This document shows positions 1-5,276 of a stretch of DNA of 5,276 bases, piece after piece (position 1 is the stretch's first letter; each line of letters begins with the position of its first letter). Below the pieces are notes generated by a model. It was not told the DNA's origin. It saw only the letters and a program-made list of their open reading frames with translations, and ran no database searches. Source of the stretch: JBOFLG01 sp051657745 (GTDB taxonomy: Bacteria; Actinomycetota; Actinomycetes; Actinomycetales; Dermatophilaceae); contig JBOFLG010000271.1 in NCBI GenBank assembly GCA_051657745.1, positions 1 through 5,276 on the forward strand, in the 5' to 3' direction. The translations under genes and the position numbers were made by a program.

Positions 1-189
1 CGAGCGGGGTCCCCGGACAGCCCGGCGCTCGGCCAGCGCACCGTCCCGACGACGAAGGACTGGGAAACGTACACGATCCTGACGATCCCGGTCGAGAAGC
101 CGGGCGAGGGCCAGTTGGTGCTCACCTTCTCCGGTGGCACCCCCGGTAACGACCTCCTGGACATCGACAGCTTCACCGTCGAGCGCTGA
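1..189 (+). CDS. C-terminal fragment of a secreted protein ending in a CBM6-like carbohydrate-binding module
   Basis: The frame is open from base 1 to a TGA at 187-189, so only the last 62 residues are visible and the start lies left of the window. The fragment reads as a beta-sandwich end: a Trp-containing strand (DWETYTILTIPV, residues 20-31), a Gly turn, a hydrophobic strand (GQLVLTFSGG, 39-48) and a final strand DIDSFTVE (54-61). This order (W-x-T-Y strand, G-x-x-x-L-x-L-x-F, then a terminal D-x-D-x-F strand) is typical of family 6 carbohydrate-binding modules, which usually sit at the C-terminus of secreted glycoside hydrolases and bind polysaccharide. Family 35 or another galactose-binding-like fold is possible. 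The catalytic part is not visible, so no enzyme activity can be assigned. The gene converges on the minus-strand operon, and its stop codon lies within the first unit of the 24-bp repeat array. Confidence 0.75.
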   Translation, partial: RAGSPDSPALGQRTVPTTKDWETYTILTIPVEKPGEGQLVLTFSGGTPGNDLLDIDSFTVER

Positions 190-302
190 ACCACGCTGTG
201 CCCGCAGCGCTGAACCACGCTGTGCCCGCAGCGCTGAACCACGCTGTGTCGGCAGCGCTGGAACATCCTGTGCCCGCGGCGCTGAGCCACGCTGTGTCGG
301 CA
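183..302. repeat. Five tandem 24-bp repeats between convergent genes
   Basis: Five head-to-tail units lie at 183-206, 207-230, 231-254, 255-278 and 279-302, followed by a partial GCG. Each starts GCGCTGAACCAC or a close variant and ends TGCCCGCA or TGTCGGCA. Units 1 and 2 are identical. Units 3 and 5 share the TGTCGGCA ending, and unit 4 is the most diverged (GCGCTGGAACATCC). The junctions into units 2, 3 and 4 create the perfect palindrome CAGCGCTG. Unit 1 contains the TGA stop of the CBM gene, and because 24 is a multiple of three, the same TGA recurs in frame in units 2, 3 and 5. Period, copy number and the absence of unique spacers rule out a CRISPR array. No protein is supported here. 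Confidence 0.95.
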
Positions 303-305
303 GCG
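194..305. terminator. Possible two-way terminator formed by hairpins in the 24-bp array
   Basis: The sequence CGCTGTGCCCGCAGCG (194-209 and 218-233) folds as a CGCTG/CAGCG stem with a loop of about six bases, one T-G pair extending the stem. The copies at 242-257 and 290-305 read CGCTGTGTCGGCAGCG, so the loop changes while the stem is kept. The copy at 266-281 has lost most of the pairing. The hairpins lie just after the stop of the CBM gene and just after the stop of the minus-strand operon, where a shared terminator would be expected. No T-tract follows on either strand, so this is not a canonical intrinsic terminator. The terminator role is an inference from position and folding. Confidence 0.3.
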
Positions 306-315
306 GCCGTCGGCG

Positions 316-1518
316 TCATCCGGTGATGGCAACCATGGCGCGGTACACGTCGACCCCGTCGATCTGCGGGTGGTCCGTCCCCGCTTCTGCGAGGTGCGCC
401 AGTAACTCGGGAACGGGCCGGATGCCGTACTCCACCAGGTAGTACGTGAGTGCGTCGGTCCACACCCAGGTCCCGTCGGTGCGGAACGTCAACGGCACCA
501 CCGGGCCGCGCTCCGGAGCGAGGATGTCGATCGTGCCCATCGGCGTGGTCAGCAGCGCCGCACCGGAATTGAGATACGCGGCGAGGCGCTCCCGCTCGGC
601 GATGTCGTCGATCCTCGGGTGGTCGTCGTCGAAGGCGGGCTCGCCATCATCATCGATCCGGTCGAACACGTCGGCGACGAGGATCTCCCGATCGGGGGAG
701 GCCGCCCACAGGAGCGAGCCGTCGGTGAGCGCCATCCGGACGTAGGTCGGGAGGTCCTCGCCGGTCGCGTGGCATTCCACCTGTGGGGTGGGGTCACCGG
801 CATCCCTGAGGGCCTGGCCGACGAGCGCAGCGGTCGCGACGCGGGACTCGAGCGTGGCGACCTCCACGATGTAGACCGGTCGCGGTGGTGGCCATGGGGA
901 TCCGTCTGCGGGCCGCCGCCAGGACCGCCAGAGCCCTCGAACCGGGCCAGCGCCGCTGCCGGTCGTGATCGTGGTGGTGCCCTTTGTGGACCGGTTCGCG
1001 GTGGTGCTGCCCTTCTTGGCGCGGCCCTTGCCGGCGCGGGACTTGCCGGCCCGGCCTGCGCTGGCGCTGCTGGTGCCGCTGGCCGCGGCCACCGCGGCGG
1101 CGTCGGCAGAACCGGCATCCGGCGCGTCGTCGGGCCGCTCGCCGAACACGAACGGCGGCGGCACCTCTGACACGACGACCTCGGCCTCGGCCAGCACGGT
1201 GGGGTCCGCGCCGCCCGTGGACAGCAGGCTCGCCAGGACGGGAATATCCTGCTCGCGCAGCGGAACCCGGTAGGTCAGCGCCGCGACGGTCACCGCCCGC
1301 GCGACGTCGACCACGCGCCCCTCGGCGAGCCATGTTCGAGCCGAGGGGAGCAGATCGTCCGGGGCCCGGCCGGCCAGGTGCCGGAGCAGGTCATGGCAGG
1401 CGGCCTCGGAGCCCGGGGCGAGGTCGGATGCAGCGCCGGTGTCAGTGCCGGATGCAGCACCGGTGTCAGGCGCAGCGTCGGTGCTGGGAGGCGGGGACGG
1501 GTCGTGGTCGGCGGTCAT
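316..1518 (-). CDS. 400-residue two-domain protein, candidate immunity or accessory partner of the upstream toxin-like protein
   Basis: I cannot name this family. The ATG at 1518 was chosen because AGG-rich GAAAGG lies 8 bases upstream and it follows the previous stop by 25 bp. In-frame ATGs further upstream (1575, 1662) would add a low-complexity tail overlapping the upstream gene. Residues 1-36 are a disordered Asp/Thr/Ala/Pro tail with a DTGAAS repeat. Residues 37-125 look helical (DDLLPSARTWLAEGRVVDVA). Residues 129-213 are a low-complexity linker, Ala/Ser/Gly-rich then basic (Lys/Arg at about 156-180). Residues 214-400 form an alpha/beta domain starting VYIVEVATLESRVATAAL and ending with GTWVWTDALTYYL and PELLAHL. 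No signal peptide or membrane segment is seen, so it is probably cytoplasmic. Position after a toxin-like gene, no toxin motif of its own and an acidic stretch at 286-305 would suit an immunity protein, but this rests on context only. Confidence 0.85.
   Translation of the reverse strand: MTADHDPSPPPSTDAAPDTGAASGTDTGAASDLAPGSEAACHDLLRHLAGRAPDDLLPSARTWLAEGRVVDVARAVTVAALTYRVPLREQDIPVLASLLSTGGADPTVLAEAEVVVSEVPPPFVFGERPDDAPDAGSADAAAVAAASGTSSASAGRAGKSRAGKGRAKKGSTTANRSTKGTTTITTGSGAGPVRGLWRSWRRPADGSPWPPPRPVYIVEVATLESRVATAALVGQALRDAGDPTPQVECHATGEDLPTYVRMALTDGSLLWAASPDREILVADVFDRIDDDGEPAFDDDHPRIDDIAERERLAAYLNSGAALLTTPMGTIDILAPERGPVVPLTFRTDGTWVWTDALTYYLVEYGIRPVPELLAHLAEAGTDHPQIDGVDVYRAMVAITG
1426..1473 (-). 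repeat. 24-bp imperfect tandem duplication in the N-terminal tail of the 400-residue protein
   Basis: Two adjacent 24-bp units, 1426-1449 and 1450-1473, both read on the plus strand GGATGCAGC, then G or A, then CCGGTGTCAG; they differ at position 10 and in the last four bases. In the protein they produce the doubled DTGAAS in the disordered Asp/Thr/Ala tail. The duplication keeps frame, and its likely effect is only to lengthen a flexible tail. Confidence 0.8.
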
Positions 1519-1526
1519 CGCGGTGG

Positions 1527-1532
1527 CCTTTC
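1527..1532 (-). promoter_or_regulatory. Ribosome binding site of the 400-codon gene
   Basis: On the minus strand the short gap between the two operon genes reads GACGAAAGGCCACCGCG and then ATG. GAAAGG lies 8 bases before the ATG at 1518, a good Shine-Dalgarno match and spacing. It decides the start over the upstream in-frame ATGs, and it shows the gene can be translated on its own initiation signal within the operon transcript. Confidence 0.75.
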
Positions 1533-1543
1533 GTCTGGGTGGG

Positions 1544-4500
1544 TCAGAGTACGGGGATGGTGGCGAGGTAGCCATCGTCGCCGACGTGCGCGATACACAG
1601 AGGTCGCAGGGTGCGGTCGCCGAAGTCGTAGGTCTGGCCACTCTCGCTGATGACGACGACACGCAGGCCGGGAATGTCGTTGGCGAGCGCCGGAAGGAGG
1701 CTGAGCACCTCGGGGGGCGCCTCCCCCGTGCGGATCAGCCGGGGAATGTCCTGGTAGATGTCGAGGATCTCCTCGTTGGACCGGCCGGGGTTCGCGTCGC
1801 GGAGCCCGCTGAGGACGGCGCGAGCGAGCCCCTGCGCAGCGCGGTCATACGCTGTGGCAAAGACCTCGCGCAACTCGGTCACTGCGGGGTGGGTGACTGC
1901 GTCGGTGTCCCACTGCTGGATGGTCCCGCCGAGCGCGGTGCCGAAGATGGCGTGCAGGTAGTTGTCGCCGCCGCCGGTGGTGGGTACCGGCATCCGGCCA
2001 TGCTGTGCCAGGGTGTCGCGCTGGGCCGTGCCGAATATGTGGCCGTCCACTTGCTCGGGGATCTCCTCGGGCGGCACGGAACGCGTCTCGCCCGCTCTGA
2101 CGATCTCGACCACCTGGTCGGCCGGTATCTCCGGGTCGTCGGCGGTGGTCAGGGTCTGGAGTTCCGCACGGTCAGTGCGGAGTTCACCGCTGAGGAGGTC
2201 GAGGATGAGCCCGGACTCGGGGCGGAGCAGCATGAGCATCTGGTTCGCCGCAGTCCATCTGCTCGGGGAGACCAGGGTGCCGTCGGCCAGCAGGATGCCG
2301 GCGTCGTCGTCGCCGTCGGGGTCGCCCTCGGTCCAGGACCAGTCGTGGCGGCCAGGCGTGATTGGCTGCGGGCCGAGCACGAGGTCGCGCATCAGAACGG
2401 CGGAGTCCGGGCCTGCGGCCTGCCTTTCGGCGAGATCAGCAGGAACCCCAGCGGGCACGTCCTCCCGTCTGGTTTCGGGGAAGATCTGCCCAGGTACATC
2501 GTCCGGCGCATCGGGCGCCAGGGGGGCCGGCGGCACGGGGTTGCCCTGCGAGTCGAAGAGCAGGTAACTCCAAACGGACGTGACCTGGGGTTCTCTGAGG
2601 TGGGCGGGAGCGTCGTCGCCGTGGGTCCACACCAGGTTCCGTTGGGCGTCGACCCAGTGGATCGTTCCCTGGTAGTTGACCACAAGGACGCTGTGGGAGT
2701 TGCGGTCTTCCCCGTGGGCGAACTCGACCAGCGCAGCGGAGCCGGGGCCGGTGTCGCTGACCGCTCGGGCGACCTGGTCGAGGTCGGTCTGCGCCGTCCC
2801 GGTGGTGATGAGCGCCGTCGTCACCCCACCGGCGATCTGCATCGCGGCCAACTCCAGCGGCAAGTACTCCGCATTGGTGTTGCCACGGTCGGCAGCAGGA
2901 ACGGGGTCGCCGAACCAGGTGGACAGCGCCGACATCACGCAGTCAAGGCAGTTCCGGTTGCGGTGTTCGCCCTGCGGGTGGTCAGCGGGCCGGTGTCCGG
3001 GGTTGATGTGGGGGACCCAGCCGCTGGTGGGGTCGGGGTGTCGGAGGAGGTAGCCGTCCGGGCCGGTGACAGCGGCGAGTAGTCGGTCGCGTTCTTCCTG
3101 GGTGGGGTTGCGGCGCTCGTCGGCTTCGGGTGGGCGAATCTCCTCCCAGGTGAGGTTCTCGGCGAACCCGGTGCCGCGAGTGCCGTTGCGGGAGTGATCG
3201 GTTGCGTGGTCGCCGGGGGCATCGTCGTCACCCAGGGCGACGGGCTCCGCGACGGCCGGGGCGACGGGCTCCGCGACGGCCGGGGCGTCATCCGCATCAT
3301 CCGGATTCGAGGTGCCGGGGTTGGCGTTCGGGTTCGTGGCGCCGGGGTCTGCGCCCGGGTTCTCGGCATCCGGGGGTGCGGAACTCGAGGTGTCGTGTTC
3401 CGGGCTGGGTTCGTGAGGGTGGGCGGCGTCGCGTGGCGGCGGCTGGTCCTCCGAGTCGGTGGCTGCCGGGGCGGGAATGGTGGCGAGATAGGTTCCGTCG
3501 TCGACCCGCGCGATGTAGCGGGCCGGCCGGACAGTATCGCCGTAGTGCTCTTCGTCGCCCTTCTCGGTGACGACGACGACATGAACATTGACGACGTACG
3601 TGGTGAGCATGGGGAAGCACCTGGTCACCTCGGTCGCCGCTCGTCCGGTGCGGATTCGCGAGGGGGCGTGCTGGTGGAAGTACCCTGGGACGTAGGTCGC
3701 GAGTCGGTCGGAAACGCTCCGGTTCCGGTAGGCCTGGGCGAAGTTCGCGCGGAAGCCGGTGGCTGCCGGGTGGTGCACTGGGCCGGTGTCGTCGATGCGG
3801 GTGGTGCCGCCGAACGCCGTGCCGAGCAGGGCATGCAGGTAGTTGTCGCTGCCGTCGGCGGTGGTGTCCAGTGGTAGTCGGCCGAGCCGTGCCAGGGTCG
3901 CCCGCTGGCCTGCCCCGAGCGAGCGACCGCCGACCTGCTCCGGGATCTGTTCGAGGGTGACGGCGGAGCAGGTGCTCGCGGTCACGACCGCACGCACCTG
4001 CTCCGCAGGCAGTTCCGGGTCCGTGTCCGTGGCCACGTTCCGGAGTACGTCGGGGGCGGTGTGGAGTTCACCGGTGAGGGGGTCGAAGATGAGCCCGTTT
4101 TCCGGGCGGAGCAGCAGCCAGCGCGACGATCGGGTCCAGCGGGTCAGGGGGATCAGGGCTCCACCCGCTAGGTGGATGCCGGCACCGGACCAGGACCAGT
4201 CGTGGCGGCCGGGTGTGGTCAGCGGCGGGCTAAGCCTGAGGTGGCGCATCAGGTCGGCGGCGTCGGAGTTGGCTTCCCGGACCGGTGTTTCGACGCCGGG
4301 GTGTGCTGTTCCGATGTCGGGATTCGCGCTCCCCACCCGGTCCAGCGCTGCGAGGTTCGGAGCCGGTAGGACGCGTGCGAGGTTCTCCAGGCGGATCTCG
4401 CCGGGCCCATTCCCCACAGATGCGCCGTGCGCCTCCGAGGTCAGCGGCACCGGCCGCCCCTGCGGGTCGAACAACACGTAGTAGCCGACGGACTCGAACC

Positions 4501-5276
4501 GGGCAGAGTGGAACTTGCTCACGAGTTCGAGGGGGACGTCGGTGGGGCCCGACCAGGTGGTGGCGCTCTGGGCGTCGATCCAGTGGATGGTTGCATGATG
4601 GTTGACGGCGAGGATGACATGGCTCGCAGAGCGTCGTGAACCGTGGATCATCAGGCTTGCCGCGGAGCCGTGGCCGATGGTGCGGAGCGCGCGAGCGATA
4701 TGGTCGAGGTCGGTGCCGAACTCGCCGGTTGTGGTGAGGTCGATCTCGGTTCCGCCGCTCATCTGCATGGCCGCGAACTGCAGCGGCCAATACTCGGCAT
4801 CTGCAAAGTCCTGGTCGGCGGCGGGGACGGGGTGGCCGAACCAGGTGGACAGGGCCGATATGACGCAGTCGACGCAGTTTTTGTGGCGGCGCCCGGGCTG
4901 CCCGGGTGCGGGTCGTCGGTGGCCGGGGTTGATGTAGGGGACCCAGCCGAGGGTGGGGTCGGGGTGTGGGAGTGGTTGGCCGTACTGGTCCATGGGGAGG
5001 ACGGCGAGGAGCTTGTCGCGGTCGTGCTCGGTGGGTTCGCGGTGCTCGTCTTGGCGTGGGCGGAGTTCGTCCCAGGTGATGTCGTCGGCGAATCCGGTGT
5101 CGTGGGGGGCGTTGTCGGAGTGGTGGGCGTCGGTGTCGGTGTCGGGGGTGGGGTCGGCGCCGGGTGGGGTGTGGCCGGGGGGTGGTGTGGGGATGGTGGC
5201 GGCGTAGCCGTGGTCGAGTTCGACGATGTGGTGTGGGGGGAGGTCGGGGTTGCCGTGGTGGTGGGTGGTGCCGTCG
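1544..5276 (-). CDS. Giant modular protein with tandem papain-fold (Tox-PL, glutamine-deamidase type) domains, 5' end outside the window
   Basis: The frame is open from the right edge (first whole codon 5275-5273) to a TGA at 1546-1544, giving 1243 visible residues. The ATG at 4993 is probably internal: it is preceded by a pyrimidine-rich stretch (TCCTCGCCGTCCTCCCC), and the 94 codons before it match the repeat. Numbered from the edge: end of one module (1-29), linker (30-59), module 1 (60-701), module 2 (702-1243). Each full module has a TGFA...TW(D/E)E lead-in, HPDPT.GWVP.INPGH, a papain-fold toxin domain, then an unrecognised domain. Cys134/Cys137, His219 and Asp234 in module 1 match Cys776/Cys779, His861 and Asp876 in module 2. 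Tox-PL domains are known or predicted to deamidate glutamine (or cleave peptide bonds) in target proteins and are common in polymorphic toxins. No membrane segment is visible; the N-terminus that would show the export route is missing. Linkers are Asp/Pro/Ala/Thr-rich. The 400-codon gene follows after 25 bp. Deamidase function is inferred. Confidence 0.9.
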   Translation of the reverse strand, partial: DGTTHHHGNPDLPPHHIVELDHGYAATIPTPPPGHTPPGADPTPDTDTDAHHSDNAPHDTGFADDITWDELRPRQDEHREPTEHDRDKLLAVLPMDQYGQPLPHPDPTLGWVPYINPGHRRPAPGQPGRRHKNCVDCVISALSTWFGHPVPAADQDFADAEYWPLQFAAMQMSGGTEIDLTTTGEFGTDLDHIARALRTIGHGSAASLMIHGSRRSASHVILAVNHHATIHWIDAQSATTWSGPTDVPLELVSKFHSARFESVGYYVLFDPQGRPVPLTSEAHGASVGNGPGEIRLENLARVLPAPNLAALDRVGSANPDIGTAHPGVETPVREANSDAADLMRHLRLSPPLTTPGRHDWSWSGAGIHLAGGALIPLTRWTRSSRWLLLRPENGLIFDPLTGELHTAPDVLRNVATDTDPELPAEQVRAVVTASTCSAVTLEQIPEQVGGRSLGAGQRATLARLGRLPLDTTADGSDNYLHALLGTAFGGTTRIDDTGPVHHPAATGFRANFAQAYRNRSVSDRLATYVPGYFHQHAPSRIRTGRAATEVTRCFPMLTTYVVNVHVVVVTEKGDEEHYGDTVRPARYIARVDDGTYLATIPAPAATDSEDQPPPRDAAHPHEPSPEHDTSSSAPPDAENPGADPGATNPNANPGTSNPDDADDAPAVAEPVAPAVAEPVALGDDDAPGDHATDHSRNGTRGTGFAENLTWEEIRPPEADERRNPTQEERDRLLAAVTGPDGYLLRHPDPTSGWVPHINPGHRPADHPQGEHRNRNCLDCVMSALSTWFGDPVPAADRGNTNAEYLPLELAAMQIAGGVTTALITTGTAQTDLDQVARAVSDTGPGSAALVEFAHGEDRNSHSVLVVNYQGTIHWVDAQRNLVWTHGDDAPAHLREPQVTSVWSYLLFDSQGNPVPPAPLAPDAPDDVPGQIFPETRREDVPAGVPADLAERQAAGPDSAVLMRDLVLGPQPITPGRHDWSWTEGDPDGDDDAGILLADGTLVSPSRWTAANQMLMLLRPESGLILDLLSGELRTDRAELQTLTTADDPEIPADQVVEIVRAGETRSVPPEEIPEQVDGHIFGTAQRDTLAQHGRMPVPTTGGGDNYLHAIFGTALGGTIQQWDTDAVTHPAVTELREVFATAYDRAAQGLARAVLSGLRDANPGRSNEEILDIYQDIPRLIRTGEAPPEVLSLLPALANDIPGLRVVVISESGQTYDFGDRTLRPLCIAHVGDDGYLATIPVL
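1547..2398 (-). other. Unrecognised second domain, module 2 (C-terminus of the protein)
   Basis: The domain spans about residues 960-1243, with the marks of the module 1 copy: LMRDLVLG, GRHDWSW (975-981), LLLRPESGLILDLLSGEL, PEQV, DNYLHAIFGTALGG (from 1104), VVVISE and CIAHVGDDGYLATIP. The helical middle is longer and hardly alignable with module 1. Being the very C-terminus, it occupies the place where polymorphic toxins normally carry their toxic domain. Confidence 0.5.
2519..3040 (-). other. Tox-PL papain-fold domain, module 2
   Basis: The domain spans about residues 746-919. The motifs are NCLDCVMSALSTWFG (Cys776, Cys779), SHSVLVVN (His861), TIHWVDAQ (Asp876) and SYLLFDSQGNPVPP. The distances second Cys to His (82) and His to Asp (15) equal those in module 1. 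Residues around the motifs have diverged more than the motifs, which points to selection on the active-site set. Confidence 0.7.
3235..3287 (-). repeat. Perfect 24-bp tandem duplication in the linker between modules
   Basis: Units 3235-3258 and 3259-3282 are identical on the plus strand (starting GGGCGACGGGCTCCGCGA), and the next five bases repeat the start again. They encode PAVAEPVA twice (residues 665-680). The surrounding linker (604-701) is Asp/Pro/Asn/Ala-rich with degenerate NPG-type repeats. The perfect match suggests a recent in-frame slippage or unequal-exchange event in a length-tolerant linker. Confidence 0.9.
3467..4258 (-). other. Unrecognised second domain, module 1
   Basis: The domain spans about residues 340-603. 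In order it has ADLMRHLRL, TPGRHDWSW (356-362 for the core), a strand-rich part with LLLRPENGLIFDPLTGEL, then PEQV, DNYLHALLGTAFGGT (from 477), a helical stretch, a hydrophobic strand (VVNVHVVVVTE) and YIARVDDGTYLATIP. The DNYLHA helix start and the end strand faintly resemble the Cys and His regions of OTU-like proteases, with Tyr and Thr where Cys and His would stand. This comparison is weak, and a new fold or a binding domain is equally possible. Confidence 0.5.
4439..4966 (-). other. Tox-PL papain-fold domain, module 1
   Basis: The domain spans about residues 104-279 from the window edge. It opens with the NPGH...NCVDC Cys motif at the start of a helix (CVISALSTWFG), the arrangement seen in actinobacterial papain-fold toxin domains (NPxG...NCVxC). 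A Gly/Ser-rich strand (GHGSAASLMIHGSR) follows, then SHVILAVN with the likely catalytic His219, and TIHWIDAQ with Asp234 and the usual following Gln. It closes with VGYYVLFDPQGRPVPL. The intact Cys, His and Asp suggest it could be active. Which Cys of NCxxC is the nucleophile cannot be settled here. The target protein is unknown. Confidence 0.7.
5099..5275 (-). repeat. End of an upstream (third) copy of the protein module plus its linker
   Basis: The translation preceding the ATG at 4993 contains PPHHIVELDHGYAATIPTP (residues 13-31), which lines up with ARYIARVDDGTYLATIPAP of module 1 and LCIAHVGDDGYLATIPVL at the end of module 2. A Pro/Asp/Thr/His linker (residues 30-59, with TDTDA) follows before the next module. 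This shows at least one more second-domain copy upstream and that the gene continues beyond the window. Confidence 0.85.

Larger units (their letters stand above)
1547..3172 (-). repeat. Protein module 2 (542 residues, last in the array)
   Basis: This is the second full copy of the lead-in, Tox-PL domain and second domain. It lacks a trailing linker: the protein stops two residues after the LATIP mark (LATIPVL, stop). Compared with module 1 it has an acidic insertion (EGDPDGDDDAG) after the DWSW mark and about 13 more residues between DNYLHA and LATIP, so the copies differ mainly in their second domain. Confidence 0.9.
3173..5098 (-). repeat. Protein module 1 (642 residues)
   Basis: This copy runs from the lead-in TGFADDITWDELRP through the Tox-PL domain and the second domain to the end of an acidic linker. 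It repeats as module 2: TGFAENLTWEEIRP, GWVPHINPGHR, ALSTWFG.PVPAAD, TIHW.DAQ and PGRHDWSW occur in both in the same order. The Cys-to-Cys, His-to-His and lead-in-to-lead-in distances between modules are all 642 residues, so the N-terminal halves align with no net gap. Confidence 0.9.

Noticed and set aside
183..302. CRISPR-like array
   Set aside because: The units are directly adjacent without unique spacers and are only 24 bp long.
315..330. Hairpin GTCATC-CGGT-GATGGC over the stop codon of the 400-codon gene as a terminator
   Set aside because: The stem is short with one wobble pair, lies within the last codons and has no T-tract. It is likely chance.
134..442. Plus-strand frame with a repeated SAEPRCAR peptide across the 24-bp array
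   Set aside because: The frame stays open only because a 24-bp repeat is a multiple of three. It overlaps the end of the CBM gene out of frame and runs antisense into the 400-codon gene, with no convincing start signal.
1519..1662. Extended N-terminus of the 400-residue protein from ATGs at 1575 or 1662
   Set aside because: It would overlap the conserved C-terminus of the large protein and add a Ser/Thr/Ala shadow-like tail. The ATG at 1518 has a well-spaced GAAAGG.
1439..3082. Long open frame on the plus strand (547 codons)
   Set aside because: It lies antisense to the large gene, whose domain repeats and catalytic motifs establish the minus strand as coding. Long shadow frames are expected in such GC-rich DNA, and its translation shows no domain.
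4991..4993. ATG at 4993 as the start of the large protein
   Set aside because: It has no ribosome binding site, and the in-frame codons upstream encode residues clearly matching the repeat (GYAATIP and TGFADDITWDELRP).

Overview
The window is very GC-rich, with G/C-saturated third codon positions and Pro/Ala/Asp/Thr-rich linkers. This suggests a high-GC actinobacterium, possibly a soil or polysaccharide-degrading one given a carbohydrate-binding module at the left edge. The genus cannot be told from this sequence. No tRNA, rRNA, CRISPR array, transposase or origin was seen.

Layout. Positions 1-189 (+) are the last 62 codons of a gene whose product ends in a CBM6-like carbohydrate-binding module. 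Its stop codon lies inside the first of five 24-bp tandem repeats (183-302), four of which can form a GC-rich hairpin. This array fills the short gap between two convergent genes. On the minus strand, read right to left, a very large gene runs from beyond the right edge to 1544. After a 25-bp gap with a good ribosome binding site comes a 400-codon gene (1518-316). The two minus-strand genes look like one operon whose promoter lies outside the window.

The large protein is the main object of interest. Its frame stays open to the right edge: the first internal ATG (4993) has no ribosome binding site, and the residues before it match a repeat. Within the visible 1243 residues the protein is a tandem array with a 642-residue period: acidic Pro-rich linker, papain-fold toxin domain of the glutamine-deamidase (Tox-PL) type, then a second domain I do not recognise (marks GRHDWSW, DNYLHA, LATIP). 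Two full modules and the end of a third are present. Both Tox-PL copies keep a Cys/His/Asp set at identical spacing. The second domain faintly recalls an OTU-like protease that has lost its Cys and His.

How the genes may work together (inference): the large protein resembles an actinobacterial polymorphic-toxin or effector protein, and the 400-residue protein translated right after it is a candidate immunity or accessory partner. The CBM gene on the other strand is probably unrelated to this operon.
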